From Tsukamurella ocularis (GTDB taxonomy: Bacteria; Actinomycetota; Actinomycetes; Mycobacteriales; Mycobacteriaceae): a DNA stretch of 64,000 bases. Numbering within the stretch: the stretch's first letter is position 1; the number at the start of each line of letters is the position of its first letter. The position numbers were made by a program, and so were the translations under genes. Positions 12,133 through 21,560 of this stretch are shown in pieces. The notes under the pieces were generated by a model. The model did not search any database and was not told the origin of the DNA. It worked only from the letters and a program-made list of their open reading frames with translations. The stretch spans positions 868,001 through 932,000 of the forward strand of contig NZ_JANUCJ010000002.1 in assembly GCF_024807615.1 (NCBI RefSeq). Direction: 5' to 3'.

Positions 12133-13410
12133 TTACGCGCTCTTCTCGCGACGCTCGTCGCGGGAGCGCTTGCGGGGCACGATGGTCGGCAGCACGTTGT
12201 CGCGCACCGTCTCCCCCGTGACGACGACCTTCGCCACGTCGTCGCGCGACGGGATGTCGAACATGACGGGGTTGAGGACCTCTTCCATGATGGCGCGCAG
12301 GCCGCGGGCACCGGTGCCGCGGTGGATGGCCTGGTCGGCGATGGCGCCGAGCGCGTCCTCGTCGAACTCGAGCTCCACGCCGTCCATCTCGAAGAGGCGC
12401 TGGTACTGCTTGACGAGGGCGTTCTTCGGCTCCGACAGGATCGAGACCAGCGACTCCTTGTCGAGGTTCGAGACCGAGGCGATGACGGGCAAGCGACCGA
12501 TGAACTCAGGAATCAAGCCGAACTTGATGAGGTCCTCCGGCAGTACGTCGGCGAAGTGGTCGACCGTATCGACCTCCGCCTTGGTGCGCACCTCGTTGCC
12601 GAAGCCGAGGCCGCGCTTACCGATCCGGTCGCCCACGACCTTCTCCAGTCCTGCGAAGGCGCCGGCCACGATGAACAGGACGTTCGTCGTGTCGATCTGG
12701 ATGAACTCCTGGTGCGGGTGCTTGCGGCCGCCCTGCGGCGGGACGCTGGCCTGCGTGCCCTCGAGGATCTTCAGCAGTGCCTGCTGCACGCCCTCGCCGG
12801 AGACGTCCCGGGTGATCGACGGGTTCTCGCTCTTGCGGGCGATCTTGTCGACCTCGTCGATGTAGATGATGCCGGTCTCGGCGCGCTTGACGTCGTAGTC
12901 GGCGGCCTGGATCAGCTTGAGGAGGATGTTCTCGACGTCCTCACCCACGTAGCCGGCCTCGGTGAGTGCCGTCGCGTCGGCGATGGCGAAGGGCACGTTG
13001 AGCATCTTCGCCAAGGTCTGCGCGAGGTAGGTCTTGCCGCAGCCCGTCGGGCCGAGCATCAGGATGTTGGACTTCGCCAGCTCCACGGCCTCGCCGCGCG
13101 CATCCTTGCGCTCGCCGGCCTGGATGCGCTTGTAGTGGTTGTAGACGGCAACGGCGAGGTTCCGCTTGGCGGAGTCCTGGCCGATGACGTAGTTGTCGAG
13201 GAAGTCACGGATCTCGACGGGCTTGGGCAACTCGTCCAGCTTCACGTCACTGGTCTCGGCCAGTTCCTCTTCGATGATCTCGTTGCAGAGGTCGATGCAC
13301 TCGTCGCAGATGTACACGCCGGGGCCCGCGATCAGCTTCTTGACCTGCTTCTGGCTCTTTCCGCAGAAAGAGCATTTCAACAGGTCTGCGCCGTCCCCGA
13401 TCCGTGCCAT
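12133..13410 (-). CDS. clpX: ATP-dependent Clp protease ATP-binding subunit ClpX
   Basis: AAA+ unfoldase that delivers substrates to ClpP. The 425-residue product has the N-terminal zinc-binding domain with Cys13, Cys16, Cys35 and Cys38, Walker A GPTGCGKT (120-127), Walker [10 protein letters not shown], the [19 protein letters not shown] pore/sensor region and the C-terminal [11 protein letters not shown] segment. It lies downstream of clpP1-clpP2 on the same strand, with a 184-bp gap from clpP2 that may hold its own promoter. Confidence 0.98.
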   Translation of the reverse strand: MARIGDGADLLKCSFCGKSQKQVKKLIAGPGVYICDECIDLCNEIIEEELAETSDVKLDELPKPVEIRDFLDNYVIGQDSAKRNLAVAVYNHYKRIQAGERKDARGEAVELAKSNILMLGPTGCGKTYLAQTLAKMLNVPFAIADATALTEAGYVGEDVENILLKLIQAADYDVKRAETGIIYIDEVDKIARKSENPSITRDVSGEGVQQALLKILEGTQASVPPQGGRKHPHQEFIQIDTTNVLFIVAGAFAGLEKVVGDRIGKRGLGFGNEVRTKAEVDTVDHFADVLPEDLIKFGLIPEFIGRLPVIASVSNLDKESLVSILSEPKNALVKQYQRLFEMDGVELEFDEDALGAIADQAIHRGTGARGLRAIMEEVLNPVMFDIPSRDDVAKVVVTGETVRDNVLPTIVPRKRSRDERREKSA

Positions 13411-13594
13411 GCCCTGTGCCTACTTCCCTTGCCGATGACTCGCCTGCCGCGTTGCTCAACAGGTGGGGTCTGATGTCGACGGTACCCGCGAACTTCCGTC
13501 CCGGCGACCGATATGAATAGCTTGCTAGAGGTGGCACCGGGGGCCGCGGAACCCGCTCACGCGGCGTGTCGCGACCCCCGATGTCCTGCTGGTA

Positions 13595-14260
13595 CTACTT
13601 CGCGGACGCCTTGCGGTACGGGAACACCGTGTCGACGATGCCGTACTCCTTGGCCTGGTCGGCCGTGAGGATGTTGTCGCGGTCCGTGTCCTTACGGATC
13701 GTCTCGACGGTCTGGCCCGTGTGGCCCGCCAGGATCTCGTCGAGGCGGTTGCGCGCGCGCTCCATCTCGGCGGCCTGGATCTCGAGGTCGGAAACCTGGC
13801 CGCGCATCGAGCCGCCCGTGCGGGGCTGGTGGATGAGCACCGTCGAGTTGGGCAGCGCGGCGCGCTTGCCCGGGGTGCCGCCGGCGAGCAGGATCGCCGC
13901 GGCCGAGGCCGCGGTGCCCAGCACCACCGTCGCCACGTCGCAGTGAACGTACTGCATCGTGTCGTAGATGCCGAGGGCGTCGTAGAGGCTGCCGCCGGGC
14001 GAGTTGATGTAGATCGTGATGTCGCGGTCCGGGTCCTGCGACTCGAGCACCAGGATCTGGGCCATCACGTCGTTCGCCGAGACCTCATCGATCTGATTCT
14101 TGAGGAAGATGATGCGCTCGTCGAACAGCTTCGAGTACGGGTTCGTGACCCGCTCGTTGCCGTTCGCCGCGCGCTCGATGAACGACGGGACGTCGTAGCG
14201 GCCGGTGGCGGGGACGTGCAGGCCCTGAGCCGACATCGTGGTGGGGTAACCCTCAGTCAT
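13595..14260 (-). CDS. clpP2: ATP-dependent Clp protease proteolytic subunit ClpP2
   Basis: Serine protease subunit of the actinobacterial hetero-tetradecamer ClpP1P2. It is 221 residues with Ser119 (GTAAS), His144 (HQP) and an Asp in DTDRDN (193-195) as the triad. The N-terminal extension, compared with ClpP1, is normal for ClpP2. The ATG at 14260 has AGAGGA upstream. The start lies 15 bp after the clpP1 stop, so the two are co-transcribed; actinobacteria need both subunits for activity. Confidence 0.96.
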   Translation of the reverse strand: MTEGYPTTMSAQGLHVPATGRYDVPSFIERAANGNERVTNPYSKLFDERIIFLKNQIDEVSANDVMAQILVLESQDPDRDITIYINSPGGSLYDALGIYDTMQYVHCDVATVVLGTAASAAAILLAGGTPGKRAALPNSTVLIHQPRTGGSMRGQVSDLEIQAAEMERARNRLDEILAGHTGQTVETIRKDTDRDNILTADQAKEYGIVDTVFPYRKASAK

Positions 14261-14275
14261 GGAAGTGTCCTCTCG

Positions 14276-14869
14276 CTACTTGACGGAGCTCGCGCGGCTG
14301 ACGACGTGGTCGACGAAGCCGTAATCCCGAGCCTCCTCGGCCGTGAACCACTTGTCGCGGTCGGCGTCGGACTCGATCCGCTCGATCGGCTGGCCGGTGA
14401 ACTGGGCGTTGAGCCGGTTCATCTCCACCTTGGTCTTGCGGAACAGCTCCGCCTGGATGGCGATGTCAGACGCGGTGCCGCCGATACCGGCGGACGGTTG
14501 GTGCATCATGATCCGCGCGTGCGGCAGCGCGTAGCGCTTGCCCTTGGCACCCGCGGCGAGCAGGAACTCACCCATCGAGGCGGCCATGCCCATCGCGTAA
14601 GTCGCGACGTCGCACTCCACGAACTCCATGGTGTCGAAGATCGCCATGCCGGCGGAGATGCTGCCGCCGGGCGAGTTGATGTAGAGGTTGATGTCCTTGG
14701 TCGGATCCTCCGCGGACAGCAGCAGCATCTGTGCGCAGAGCTGGTTCGCGATGTCGTCGTTCACCTCGCTGCCGAGGAAGATGATCCGCGACTCCAGGAG
14801 GCGGCTGTACACCGAATCATTGAGGTTCAGGCCGGCAATTCCGGCCCGCATGGTGGGGTTGGAGTTCAT
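14276..14869 (-). CDS. clpP1: ATP-dependent Clp protease proteolytic subunit ClpP1
   Basis: Partner of ClpP2. Starting at ATG 14869 (GGGAG upstream), the product is 197 residues with Ser98 (GMAASM), His123 and Asp172 as catalytic residues. I preferred this start over an in-frame extension to about 14938, which adds an Arg-rich tail absent from the family. It is first in the clpP1-clpP2 pair. The upstream 130 bp should contain the promoter; I could not identify a ClgR box with confidence. Confidence 0.96.
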   Translation of the reverse strand: MNSNPTMRAGIAGLNLNDSVYSRLLESRIIFLGSEVNDDIANQLCAQMLLLSAEDPTKDINLYINSPGGSISAGMAIFDTMEFVECDVATYAMGMAASMGEFLLAAGAKGKRYALPHARIMMHQPSAGIGGTASDIAIQAELFRKTKVEMNRLNAQFTGQPIERIESDADRDKWFTAEEARDYGFVDHVVSRASSVK

Positions 14870-14962
14870 CCGCTGCTCCCTGCCTTTCTTTCTGACATCG
14901 ACAGTAACGAACAGAACCGACCGAACCGTCCCCGGCACGCTCGGCTCCGCTGAGGGCAGAAA

Positions 14963-14991
14963 CGCCCCGCAGCCGGATCGGCTGCGGGGCG
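14963..14991 (-). terminator. Terminator downstream of tig
   Basis: Perfect 13-bp inverted repeat (14963-14975 with 14979-14991, 3-nt loop), followed on the minus strand by TTTCTGCCC. It starts 13 bp after the tig stop and separates tig from clpP1P2. Confidence 0.75.
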
Positions 14992-15003
14992 CTCCGCGGG
15001 GTT

Positions 15004-16416
15004 CTACTTCTCGTCGGCCTCGGCGGTGATCTCCTCGGCCTCGGCGACCACATCCTCCTCGGAGGCGGCCTCCTCCGCGAGTGCCTCACCGGCGTCCTCA
15101 CGGTCGAACAGCTCCTTGGTGTCGACGACGTTGCCGTCGGCGTCCTTGACCGCGACCTCGAGGACCACGTCCGCGAGCCCCTTGCCGCGACGGACCTCCT
15201 GGAAGAGGGCGGGCAGCTGGCCGGCCTGCTGGATCTGCTGGATGAACTCTGCAGGCTGCATGCCGTAGCGCTGCGACTGGAACAGGATGTGCTCCTGCAG
15301 CTCCTGCTGGTCGACCTGCACGTCCTGCGCGTCGGCGATCGCGTCGAGGAGCAGCTGCACCTTGACCTGCTTCTCGGCGGACTCACGGGCCTGGGTCTCG
15401 AACTCCTCGCGGGTGGTGCCCTGCGTCTTGAGCGCGGTCTCGAGGAGCTCCTCGTTGTGGCCCACCTGGTGCAGCACGTCGTGCACGTTCGCGTCGGCCT
15501 GCTCCTTGACGACGGCCTCGGGCAGCGGCACCTCGACGGCCTCGAGCAGCTTGTCGAGCACGGCGTCACGGATGTCCGCGGCCTGGCCCAGCTTCTTGTT
15601 CTGCTCGACGCGCTGGCGCAGGTCGGCGCGCAGCTCGTCGACGGTGTCGAACTCGCTCGCCAGCTGGGCGAACTCGTCGTCCAGCTCGGGCAGCTCGCGC
15701 TCCTTGACGGAGTCGACGACGACGGTCACGTCCGCCTCCTGGCCCGCGAATTCGCCGGCGACGAGCGTGGTCGTGAACTCCTTGGACTCGCCCGACTTCA
15801 GGCCGACGACGGCCTCGTCGAGACCGTCGATGAGGTTGCCGGAACCGACCTCGTGCGAAAGGCCGGTGGTCTTGGCGTCCTCGACGTCCTTGCCGTCGAC
15901 GGTCGCCGACAGGTCGATGGTGATGAAGTCACCGGTCTCGACGGCGCGGTCGACGCCCTTGAGGGTGCCGAAGCGGGCGCGCAGGCCCTCGATCTGCTCG
16001 TCGATGTCGGCGTCGGTGACCTCGAGCGACGGGACCTCGACCTCGATGGACGAGTACTCGGGCAGCGTGATCTCGGGGCGCACGTCGACCTCGGCGGTGA
16101 ACGAGAACGCCTCGCCGTACTCGAGCTTGTCGATGTCGATCTCAGGCTGGCCGAGGGCCTTGATCTCGGAGTCAAGAACGGCCTGGCTGTACTTGCCGGG
16201 CAGCGCGTCGTTGATCACCTGCGAGAGCACGGCGTCGCGGCCGACGCGCGCCTCGATCAGCTTCGCGGGGGCCTTGCCCTTGCGGAAGCCGGGGATGTTG
16301 ACCTGGTCGGCGAGCGTCGCGTAGGCGCGCTCGAAATCGGGCGCGAGCTCGTCGAAGGGAACCTCGACGCTCAGGCGGACGCGAGTCGGGCTCAGCTGCT
16401 CGACGGTGCTCTTCAC
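15004..16416 (-). CDS. tig: Trigger factor (ribosome-associated chaperone/PPIase)
   Basis: Folding chaperone at the ribosome exit tunnel. The 470-residue product begins at GTG 16416 ([15 protein letters not shown]). The N-terminal ribosome-binding domain carries the signature loop [10 protein letters not shown] near residues 44-53. An FKBP-type PPIase domain follows (about 155-245), then the helical C-terminal arms. The last 40 residues are Glu/Ala-rich and probably disordered, common in actinobacterial homologues. It precedes clpP1-clpP2-clpX, the usual order, but the terminator behind it suggests separate transcription. Confidence 0.96.
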   Translation of the reverse strand: MKSTVEQLSPTRVRLSVEVPFDELAPDFERAYATLADQVNIPGFRKGKAPAKLIEARVGRDAVLSQVINDALPGKYSQAVLDSEIKALGQPEIDIDKLEYGEAFSFTAEVDVRPEITLPEYSSIEVEVPSLEVTDADIDEQIEGLRARFGTLKGVDRAVETGDFITIDLSATVDGKDVEDAKTTGLSHEVGSGNLIDGLDEAVVGLKSGESKEFTTTLVAGEFAGQEADVTVVVDSVKERELPELDDEFAQLASEFDTVDELRADLRQRVEQNKKLGQAADIRDAVLDKLLEAVEVPLPEAVVKEQADANVHDVLHQVGHNEELLETALKTQGTTREEFETQARESAEKQVKVQLLLDAIADAQDVQVDQQELQEHILFQSQRYGMQPAEFIQQIQQAGQLPALFQEVRRGKGLADVVLEVAVKDADGNVVDTKELFDREDAGEALAEEAASEEDVVAEAEEITAEADEK

Positions 16417-16586
16417 TCGTTCTCCTCGGGTTGGTATCAGCAGGATGACCGCCTGATGTGCGGTTTCCTGCGGGCAGCACGGGACCCCGTCGGGCCCACG
16501 GCACTCGGGTCAGCGTACGCGACGGCGCCCGGCCCGTGACAGCCCGGGCGGGGGTGCCGAAGGCCCGGACGGCCCGACGATCGGCC

Positions 16587-16982
16587 ATGATGAGCAACAT
16601 GATCGTCATCGGACTCGTCGCCGCCGCCCTCGCGGCTCTCGTGCACTGCTTCATCTTCTACCTGGAGTCGATTGCGTGGACCTCGCCACGCTCGCGCGCG
16701 ACCTTCGGCACCACGCCGGAGACGGCGGAGATCACCCGCCCGCTCGCGTTCAATCAGGGCTTCTACAACCTGTTCCTCGCGGTCGCGGTGTTCCTGGGGC
16801 TGGCGCTGTTCGGACCGCAGCGCGCGGTCGGCGCGACGCTGGTGATCGTGGGCGTCGGGTCGATGCTCGCGGCGGCGCTCGTCCTCGCCCTCTCGGACCG
16901 GACGAAGCTCCGCGCCGCCGCGATCCAGGGCACGGCGCCGCTCCTCGCCGTCCTCTTCCTGGGCATCGGCCTCGCCGCCTAG
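16587..16982 (+). CDS. DUF1304 family membrane protein
   Basis: Small membrane protein, 131 residues with four predicted transmembrane segments (about 5-25, 55-75, 80-100 and 110-130). The pattern [12 protein letters not shown](I)AW...F, followed by [10 protein letters not shown], is characteristic of DUF1304 proteins, which are distantly MAPEG-like. Start chosen at ATG 16587, because in-frame sequence upstream is not hydrophobic and looks non-coding. It is monocistronic and divergent from tig. No biochemical role is established for the family. Confidence 0.82.
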   Translation: MMSNMIVIGLVAAALAALVHCFIFYLESIAWTSPRSRATFGTTPETAEITRPLAFNQGFYNLFLAVAVFLGLALFGPQRAVGATLVIVGVGSMLAAALVLALSDRTKLRAAAIQGTAPLLAVLFLGIGLAA

Positions 16983-17055
16983 TCATTTCGACGGTGTCCG
17001 TTCGGGCCCCAGCCGGCGGTTCGGCACCGCACGGGCGCGATCGTTCTACGCTGAG

Positions 17056-17580
17056 GTGGTGGAACTGAAGCTGCGCGCCATGGAGCGTACGGACCTGCGG
17101 TTCGTGCACGGCCTGTTCAACGACCGGGCGGTGATGTCGTACTGGTTCGAGGAGCCCTTCGACGCGCTGGCCGAGCTCGAGGACATCTACGAGCGGCACA
17201 TCCACGACGAGCGCGAGCGGCGCTTCATCATCGAGTACGACGGACTGCCGGTGGGCCTGGTGGAACTCGTCGAGATCAATGTCATCCACCGCAACTGCGA
17301 GTTCCAGATCATCGTGGCCCCGTCCGCGCAGGGCAAGGGATACGCGGCGCCGGCCACCCGGAAGGCGCTCGACTACGCGTTCCGGATTCTGAACCTGCAC
17401 AAGGTCTACCTCTACGTGGACGTCGCCAACGAGAAGGCCGCCCACGTCTACGAGAAGTTGGGCTTCGCCGAAGAGGGCCTGCTCCGCGAGCAGTACTTCT
17501 CGAACGGCGAGTACCGGAACGCGCGGCTCATGGGTCTGTTCCAACGCGACTTCCTGTCGACGGACCCGCCGCCCGCCTGA
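17056..17580 (+). CDS. GNAT family N-acetyltransferase (SpeG-like)
   Basis: Acetyl-CoA-dependent N-acetyltransferase, 174 residues. Motif A appears as [21 protein letters not shown] (acetyl-CoA loop AQGKGY), followed by [22 protein letters not shown]. The layout and the N-terminal [18 protein letters not shown] match the SpeG/RimJ branch. Possible substrates are spermidine-like polyamines or ribosomal N-termini, but this is not decided by sequence. Start is one of two adjacent GTG codons (17056, 17059). It stands alone between DUF1304 and DUF1275 genes. Confidence 0.82.
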   Translation: MVELKLRAMERTDLRFVHGLFNDRAVMSYWFEEPFDALAELEDIYERHIHDERERRFIIEYDGLPVGLVELVEINVIHRNCEFQIIVAPSAQGKGYAAPATRKALDYAFRILNLHKVYLYVDVANEKAAHVYEKLGFAEEGLLREQYFSNGEYRNARLMGLFQRDFLSTDPPPA

Positions 17581-17681
17581 CCGCCGCCTGGCACGCACTG
17601 TGATCCGCCTCCCATCGGGCCGCGAATGTGAATCGGTGCGATCGCGCGGCGGAAGGTGCTTCCCGTCGGTAACCATGGGGA

Positions 17682-18434
17682 ATGACCACCACGACGGAGC
17701 ACCAGCCCACGAAGCCGCCCCGCCCGGTCGTTTCCCGGGACGCTGCGATCGGCCCCCACGCCCGCCTGTCCTGGCTCCTCGCCGGCATGGCCGGCATGGT
17801 CGGCGCGGTCGCCTTCCTGCACTCGGCGGGATACTTCGTCACCTTCATGACGGGTAACACCGAACGCGCGGTGCTCACGTGGTTCAAGGCGTCCGACGCG
17901 CAGCAGATCCCCGGCGCGGGCGCGCTCGCCGCGACCGCCCTCATCGTCGCCTTCGTGACCGGCGTCGTCGTCGCGTCGATCTGCCGCCGCTACTTCTGGC
18001 ACAACCACCCGCACGGCCCCACCGTGCTCACCACAGCAGGCCTCCTCATCGCGTCGGCGACCGACTTCGCCCTGGACGGCTTCGCCGAGCCTGAGGTGCG
18101 CTTCCTTCCCATCCTCATCATCACCTTCTCGCTGGGCGCGCTGAACACCTCGTTCACGAAGAACGGCGAGGTCTCGGTGCCTCTGTCGTACGTGACGGGC
18201 ACGCTGGTCAAGCTCGGCCAGGGCATAGAGCGACACGCGACCGGCAACGGCACCGTCTTCGACTGGCTCGGCTACGCCCTCGTCTACGTGGGATTCGTCC
18301 TCGGAGCAGCGGTGGGCGGCGTCATCGGATCCTTCGTCACTGGCCCGCAGGTGATCCTCGTGGCGGGCCTGCTGTGCGGCGCCATCACACTGGTCACGTT
18401 CCTGCACTCGGATCGGCGGAAGCTGCTCGGCTGA
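17682..18434 (+). CDS. DUF1275 (YoaK) family membrane protein
   Basis: Multi-pass inner-membrane protein, 250 residues with six hydrophobic segments beginning near residue 30. The family hallmarks are GAVAFLHSAGYFVTFMTGNTE in the first segment pair and SLGALNTSF...YVTGTLVKLGQ in the middle. The biochemical role is unknown. It overlaps the 3' end of the oppositely oriented HxlR gene by 41 bp, so the two transcripts are convergent and antisense at their ends. Confidence 0.85.
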   Translation: MTTTTEHQPTKPPRPVVSRDAAIGPHARLSWLLAGMAGMVGAVAFLHSAGYFVTFMTGNTERAVLTWFKASDAQQIPGAGALAATALIVAFVTGVVVASICRRYFWHNHPHGPTVLTTAGLLIASATDFALDGFAEPEVRFLPILIITFSLGALNTSFTKNGEVSVPLSYVTGTLVKLGQGIERHATGNGTVFDWLGYALVYVGFVLGAAVGGVIGSFVTGPQVILVAGLLCGAITLVTFLHSDRRKLLG

Positions 18435-18921
18435 CGAGCCCCGGCGCGTCCCACCGGTCCGGGTTCAGCCGGATCTCGATACCGTCCGCGGGCACTTCCA
18501 CCCCGCCCGCGGCGGGCCTGGTGCGCACTCGCTCTCCGGACTCCGCATCCACGAAGACGAGGGGCGCACCGTCGGGCTGCAGGTGGGCGTCGCCGAATTG
18601 GATCAGCGCGAGGAAGACCGGCAACAGATCCTGGCCCGCAGAGCTGAGCCGGTACTCGGCGCGGGCACGCGCCCCCGGCTCGCGGTACTCGGTCGCCGCA
18701 ATGAGGTCCGCCGCGGCGAGCTGCTTGAGCGCTCGCGAGACCGCCGGCGCGGAGGTCTCCGTCCGGGTCACGAGATCGTCGAACCGCGTCGTGCCGTAGA
18801 GCAGTTCGCGGACGACGAGGAAGACCGTCTTCGTGCTGAGTAGGTCCAGCGTGCGCGCGGCCGAGCAGCCGTCGCCGATCGTCCACCTACCCCGGTCTCG
18901 CAGCCGCTTCTCGAAATCCAT
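18394..18921 (-). CDS. HxlR-type winged-helix transcriptional regulator
   Basis: DNA-binding repressor or activator of the HxlR/MarR-like winged-helix family, 175 residues. The N-terminal part has GDGCSAARTLDLLSTKTVFLVVRELLYGTTRFDDLVTRT, corresponding to the usual W-T-I-L-R-L..G..RF.eL motif. TSAPAVSRALKQLAAADLI follows as the recognition helix and EYRLSSAGQDLLPV as the wing. An uncommon C-terminal extension of about 60 residues follows the HTH domain. It is divergently transcribed from the SDR gene with a perfect palindrome between them, so it probably regulates the SDR-tautomerase unit and itself. Confidence 0.85.
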   Translation of the reverse strand: MDFEKRLRDRGRWTIGDGCSAARTLDLLSTKTVFLVVRELLYGTTRFDDLVTRTETSAPAVSRALKQLAAADLIAATEYREPGARARAEYRLSSAGQDLLPVFLALIQFGDAHLQPDGAPLVFVDAESGERVRTRPAAGGVEVPADGIEIRLNPDRWDAPGLVSRAASADPSAGT

Positions 18922-18933
18922 TCCTCGATCATA

Positions 18934-18951
18934 ACTAACGCTTGCGTTAGT
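18934..18951. promoter_or_regulatory. Palindromic operator, probable HxlR binding site
   Basis: Inverted repeat ACTAACGC-TT-GCGTTAGT, with a related site GACTA-ACG-TAGTC at 18977-18989. Both share ACTAACG. They lie in the 88-bp gap between the divergent HxlR and SDR genes. HxlR proteins bind such AC-rich/GT-rich palindromes next to their own genes, so assignment to this regulator is by position. Confidence 0.7.
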
Positions 18952-19009
18952 CAGGTGCCGATGCTTGAATCAAGCTGACTAACGTAGTCATTACCCAGAA
19001 GGAGTTGTC

Positions 19010-19711
19010 ATGGTCGCCATCAAGGACGCCGTCATCGTGGTCACCGGAGGCCGCCGGGGCCTCGGGGCCGCACTGGTCGACGAGGCGCTGGCCCGCGGGG
19101 CGCGGAAGGTCTACGCCACCGGCCGCGCATCGTTCACCGATCCCCGCCCGGAGGTCGTTCCGGTCGAGCTCGAGGTCCGTTCGACCGAATCCGCAGAAGC
19201 GCTCGCGCGACTCGCGTCGGACGCCGGGATCGTCTTCAACAACGCGGGGATCATGACGCCCACCCCGCTCGTCACAGGAGATCCGCGCGACATCGAGGCG
19301 ATGTTCGATGTGAACGCCTTCGGGCTGCTGCGCGTGGCACGCGCGTTCGCGCCCGTTCTCGCGGCGCAGGGCGGTGGCGCCCTCGTCGACATGCATTCGG
19401 TGCTGTCGTGGCTCGCGGGGTCGGGCGGGTACGGCGCCTCCAAAGCAGCGGCGTGGTCGATCACCAACTCCCTGCGGGCCGAGCTTGCCGCCCAGAACAC
19501 ACAGGTCGTCGGCGTGCACGCGGGCTTCATCGACACCGACATGGTCTCCGCGATTCCGCTGCCCAAGGCGACGCCCGCCGCGATCGCCGCGACGATCCTC
19601 CACGGTGTCGAGGCCGGCGACGTCGAAGTCCTGGCCGACGAGATCACCGCCGCGACGAAGGCGGCATTGTCGGGCCCCGTCGAGGCCCTCGCCTTCCCCA
19701 CGCCCGCTTAA
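19010..19711 (+). CDS. SDR family oxidoreductase
   Basis: Short-chain dehydrogenase/reductase, 233 residues. The cofactor motif is VTGGRRGLGAAL (TGxxxGxG type), with NNAGIMT for the adenine pocket. The Tyr-x-x-x-Lys active site is YGASKAA with the upstream serine in MHSVLSWLAGSGG. The substrate is unknown. A strong RBS (AAGGAG) precedes the ATG. It is followed after 33 bp by a tautomerase and preceded by the HxlR operator, suggesting a small detoxification or catabolic unit for a quinone or carbonyl compound (inference). Confidence 0.88.
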   Translation: MVAIKDAVIVVTGGRRGLGAALVDEALARGARKVYATGRASFTDPRPEVVPVELEVRSTESAEALARLASDAGIVFNNAGIMTPTPLVTGDPRDIEAMFDVNAFGLLRVARAFAPVLAAQGGGALVDMHSVLSWLAGSGGYGASKAAAWSITNSLRAELAAQNTQVVGVHAGFIDTDMVSAIPLPKATPAAIAATILHGVEAGDVEVLADEITAATKAALSGPVEALAFPTPA

Positions 19712-19744
19712 CCCCCCACGCCGCATCGAAACCGAGGAACCGTC

Positions 19745-20170
19745 ATGCCGCTCTGGAACATCCACCACACCCCCGGCGTCTTCACCCCCTCCGAGAAGGA
19801 GGCCCTGGCCGCCGCGATCACCGATCAATACGCGGCCATCGGCCTGCCGCGCTTCTACGTCGTTGTCCTGTTCCGCGAGGTCGCCCCGGAGAATTTCTTC
19901 ATCGGCGGCGTGAGTGCGCCGACCGCGGTGCGCATCGCCATCGACCACATCGCCCGGCACGCATCCGATTCGGCGAGCCGGACCCGGATCGCCGAATGGG
20001 TTCGCGCGATGGTCGCCCCCTCGCTCGCGCGGCACCCGGATCTGCAGTGGGAGTTCCACGTCGACGACACGAGCGAGGAGATGTGGATGATCAACGGCCT
20101 CGTGCCGCCTCCCGCACAGTCGGACGTGGAGCGGGGCTGGGCCGCGGCGAATCGGAGCTCGGCGTACTGA
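19745..20170 (+). CDS. Tautomerase family protein (cis-CaaD/4-OT-like, long form)
   Basis: Tautomerase-superfamily protein of 141 residues. The N-terminal Met-Pro (MPLWNIHH) would give the catalytic amino-terminal Pro1 after Met removal. Length and the second half (RIAIDHIARH...WEFHVDDT) match the cis-3-chloroacrylic acid dehalogenase-like fused branch, not the short 4-OT subunit. Actual activity (tautomerase, hydratase or dehalogenase) is not predictable from sequence alone. It follows the SDR gene closely and is probably co-transcribed. Confidence 0.8.
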   Translation: MPLWNIHHTPGVFTPSEKEALAAAITDQYAAIGLPRFYVVVLFREVAPENFFIGGVSAPTAVRIAIDHIARHASDSASRTRIAEWVRAMVAPSLARHPDLQWEFHVDDTSEEMWMINGLVPPPAQSDVERGWAAANRSSAY

Positions 20171-20236
20171 CCCGATTGCGGTCACCGCGAGTACAACCGG
20201 TGACAGGTACCGCCGACCGCGGATAGCTTCCGGTCG

Positions 20237-21556
20237 GTGAGTACCGCCACCGTCGACGACGCGCCGTCCCCGTACGCTCCCGACCGCTCGCAGTTGCGGC
20301 GCGTGATCGCGGCGTCGCTGCTGGGCACCACGGTGGAGTGGTACGACTTCTTCCTCTACTCGACCGCCGCATCGCTGGTCTTCAACAAGCTCTTCTTCCC
20401 CGACGCCAGTTCCTTCGTGGGCACCATGCTCAGCTTCGTCACCTTCGCCGTCGGATTCGTCATGCGCCCCGTCGGCGGGCTCGTCTTCGGGCACATCGGC
20501 GATCGGATCGGCCGTCGGCAGACGCTCGCCCTGACGATGCTGCTGATGGGAGTGGCGACCGCGCTCATGGGCGCACTCCCCACCGCTGGGCAGGTCGGGA
20601 TCCTGGCGCCGATCCTGTTGCTGCTCCTGCGGATCGTGCAAGGCTTCGCCCTGGGCGGCGAGTGGGCGGGCGCGGTGCTACTCGCCGTCGAGCACGCGCC
20701 CGAGGGCCGCAAGGGCCGCTTCGGTGCCGTCCCTCAGGTAGGCCTTGCGCTGGGCCTCGGGCTCGGAACGGCGGTCTTCGCCCTGCTGCAAACGGTTTTC
20801 GACGACGACCAGTTCCTCCGGTTCGGATGGCGCATCGCTTTCGCGGTCTCGATCGTTCTGGTGGTGATCGGCATCGTCGTCCGGCTGGCGGTCGACGAGA
20901 CACCCGCCTTCGTGGCGGCGCGCGCGACCTTGGACACCACTCGTACTCCTCTACGCCAGCTGCTCGGCGATCCGGTCTTGCGCCGCAACACGATCGCAGG
21001 CTGCCTCGCACGGTGGGCCGAGGGCAGCGCGTTCAACACGTGGGGCGTCTTCGCGATCACCTACGCCACAGCCACACTCGCAATGAACAAGGTCGACGTC
21101 CTCCTGGCCGTCACCGCGGCGGCGCTGGTGATGGCGGTGGTCATCCCGTTCGCGGGCGTACTCGCGGACCGGATCGGGCCTGCGCGCGTGTACGGAACGG
21201 GCGTACTGCTCTACGGGCTCGCCGTCTTCCCCGTGTTCGCGCTGTTCGGCACGGCGTCGATCGTGTGGTTCACCGCTGGCCTCGTCATCGTTTTCGGCCT
21301 GATCCACGGCGTCTTCTACGCCGCGCAGGGCACGTTCTTCGCGAGCCTGTTCCCCACAGAGGTCCGGTACACAGGCCTGTCGGTCGTCTACCAGTTCTCG
21401 GGGATCTACGCCTCGGGCCTGACTCCTCTCATCCTCACCGCCCTCATCCACGGGGCCGACGGTGCGCCGTGGACAGCGGCGGGCTACCTGGTGGCGACCG
21501 CACTCATCTCGCTCGGCGCGACTGCGTGGATCAGGCGGGCCGCCCGGCTGCCGTGA
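20237..21556 (+). CDS. MFS transporter, metabolite:H+ symporter (MHS) family
   Basis: Twelve-segment major facilitator, 439 residues. The start region LLGTTVEWYDFFLYSTAASLVFNKLFFP and the loop GHIGDRIGRRQTL are diagnostic for the MHS group (ShiA, ProP, KgtP and relatives), which imports organic acids or zwitterions. RIVQGFALGGEWAGAVLL in segment 4 is also typical. The start is GTG 20237. Its substrate may be linked to the upstream SDR-tautomerase pair, but a 66-bp gap leaves co-transcription uncertain. Its stop faces the epimerase stop with only 4 bp between. Confidence 0.88.
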   Translation: MSTATVDDAPSPYAPDRSQLRRVIAASLLGTTVEWYDFFLYSTAASLVFNKLFFPDASSFVGTMLSFVTFAVGFVMRPVGGLVFGHIGDRIGRRQTLALTMLLMGVATALMGALPTAGQVGILAPILLLLLRIVQGFALGGEWAGAVLLAVEHAPEGRKGRFGAVPQVGLALGLGLGTAVFALLQTVFDDDQFLRFGWRIAFAVSIVLVVIGIVVRLAVDETPAFVAARATLDTTRTPLRQLLGDPVLRRNTIAGCLARWAEGSAFNTWGVFAITYATATLAMNKVDVLLAVTAAALVMAVVIPFAGVLADRIGPARVYGTGVLLYGLAVFPVFALFGTASIVWFTAGLVIVFGLIHGVFYAAQGTFFASLFPTEVRYTGLSVVYQFSGIYASGLTPLILTALIHGADGAPWTAAGYLVATALISLGATAWIRRAARLP

Positions 21557-21560
21557 TCCG

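Noticed and set aside
13538-13580. Hairpin between clpP2 and clpX as a terminator
   Set aside because: Pairing is imperfect with several mismatches and a 20-nt loop; not convincing by eye.
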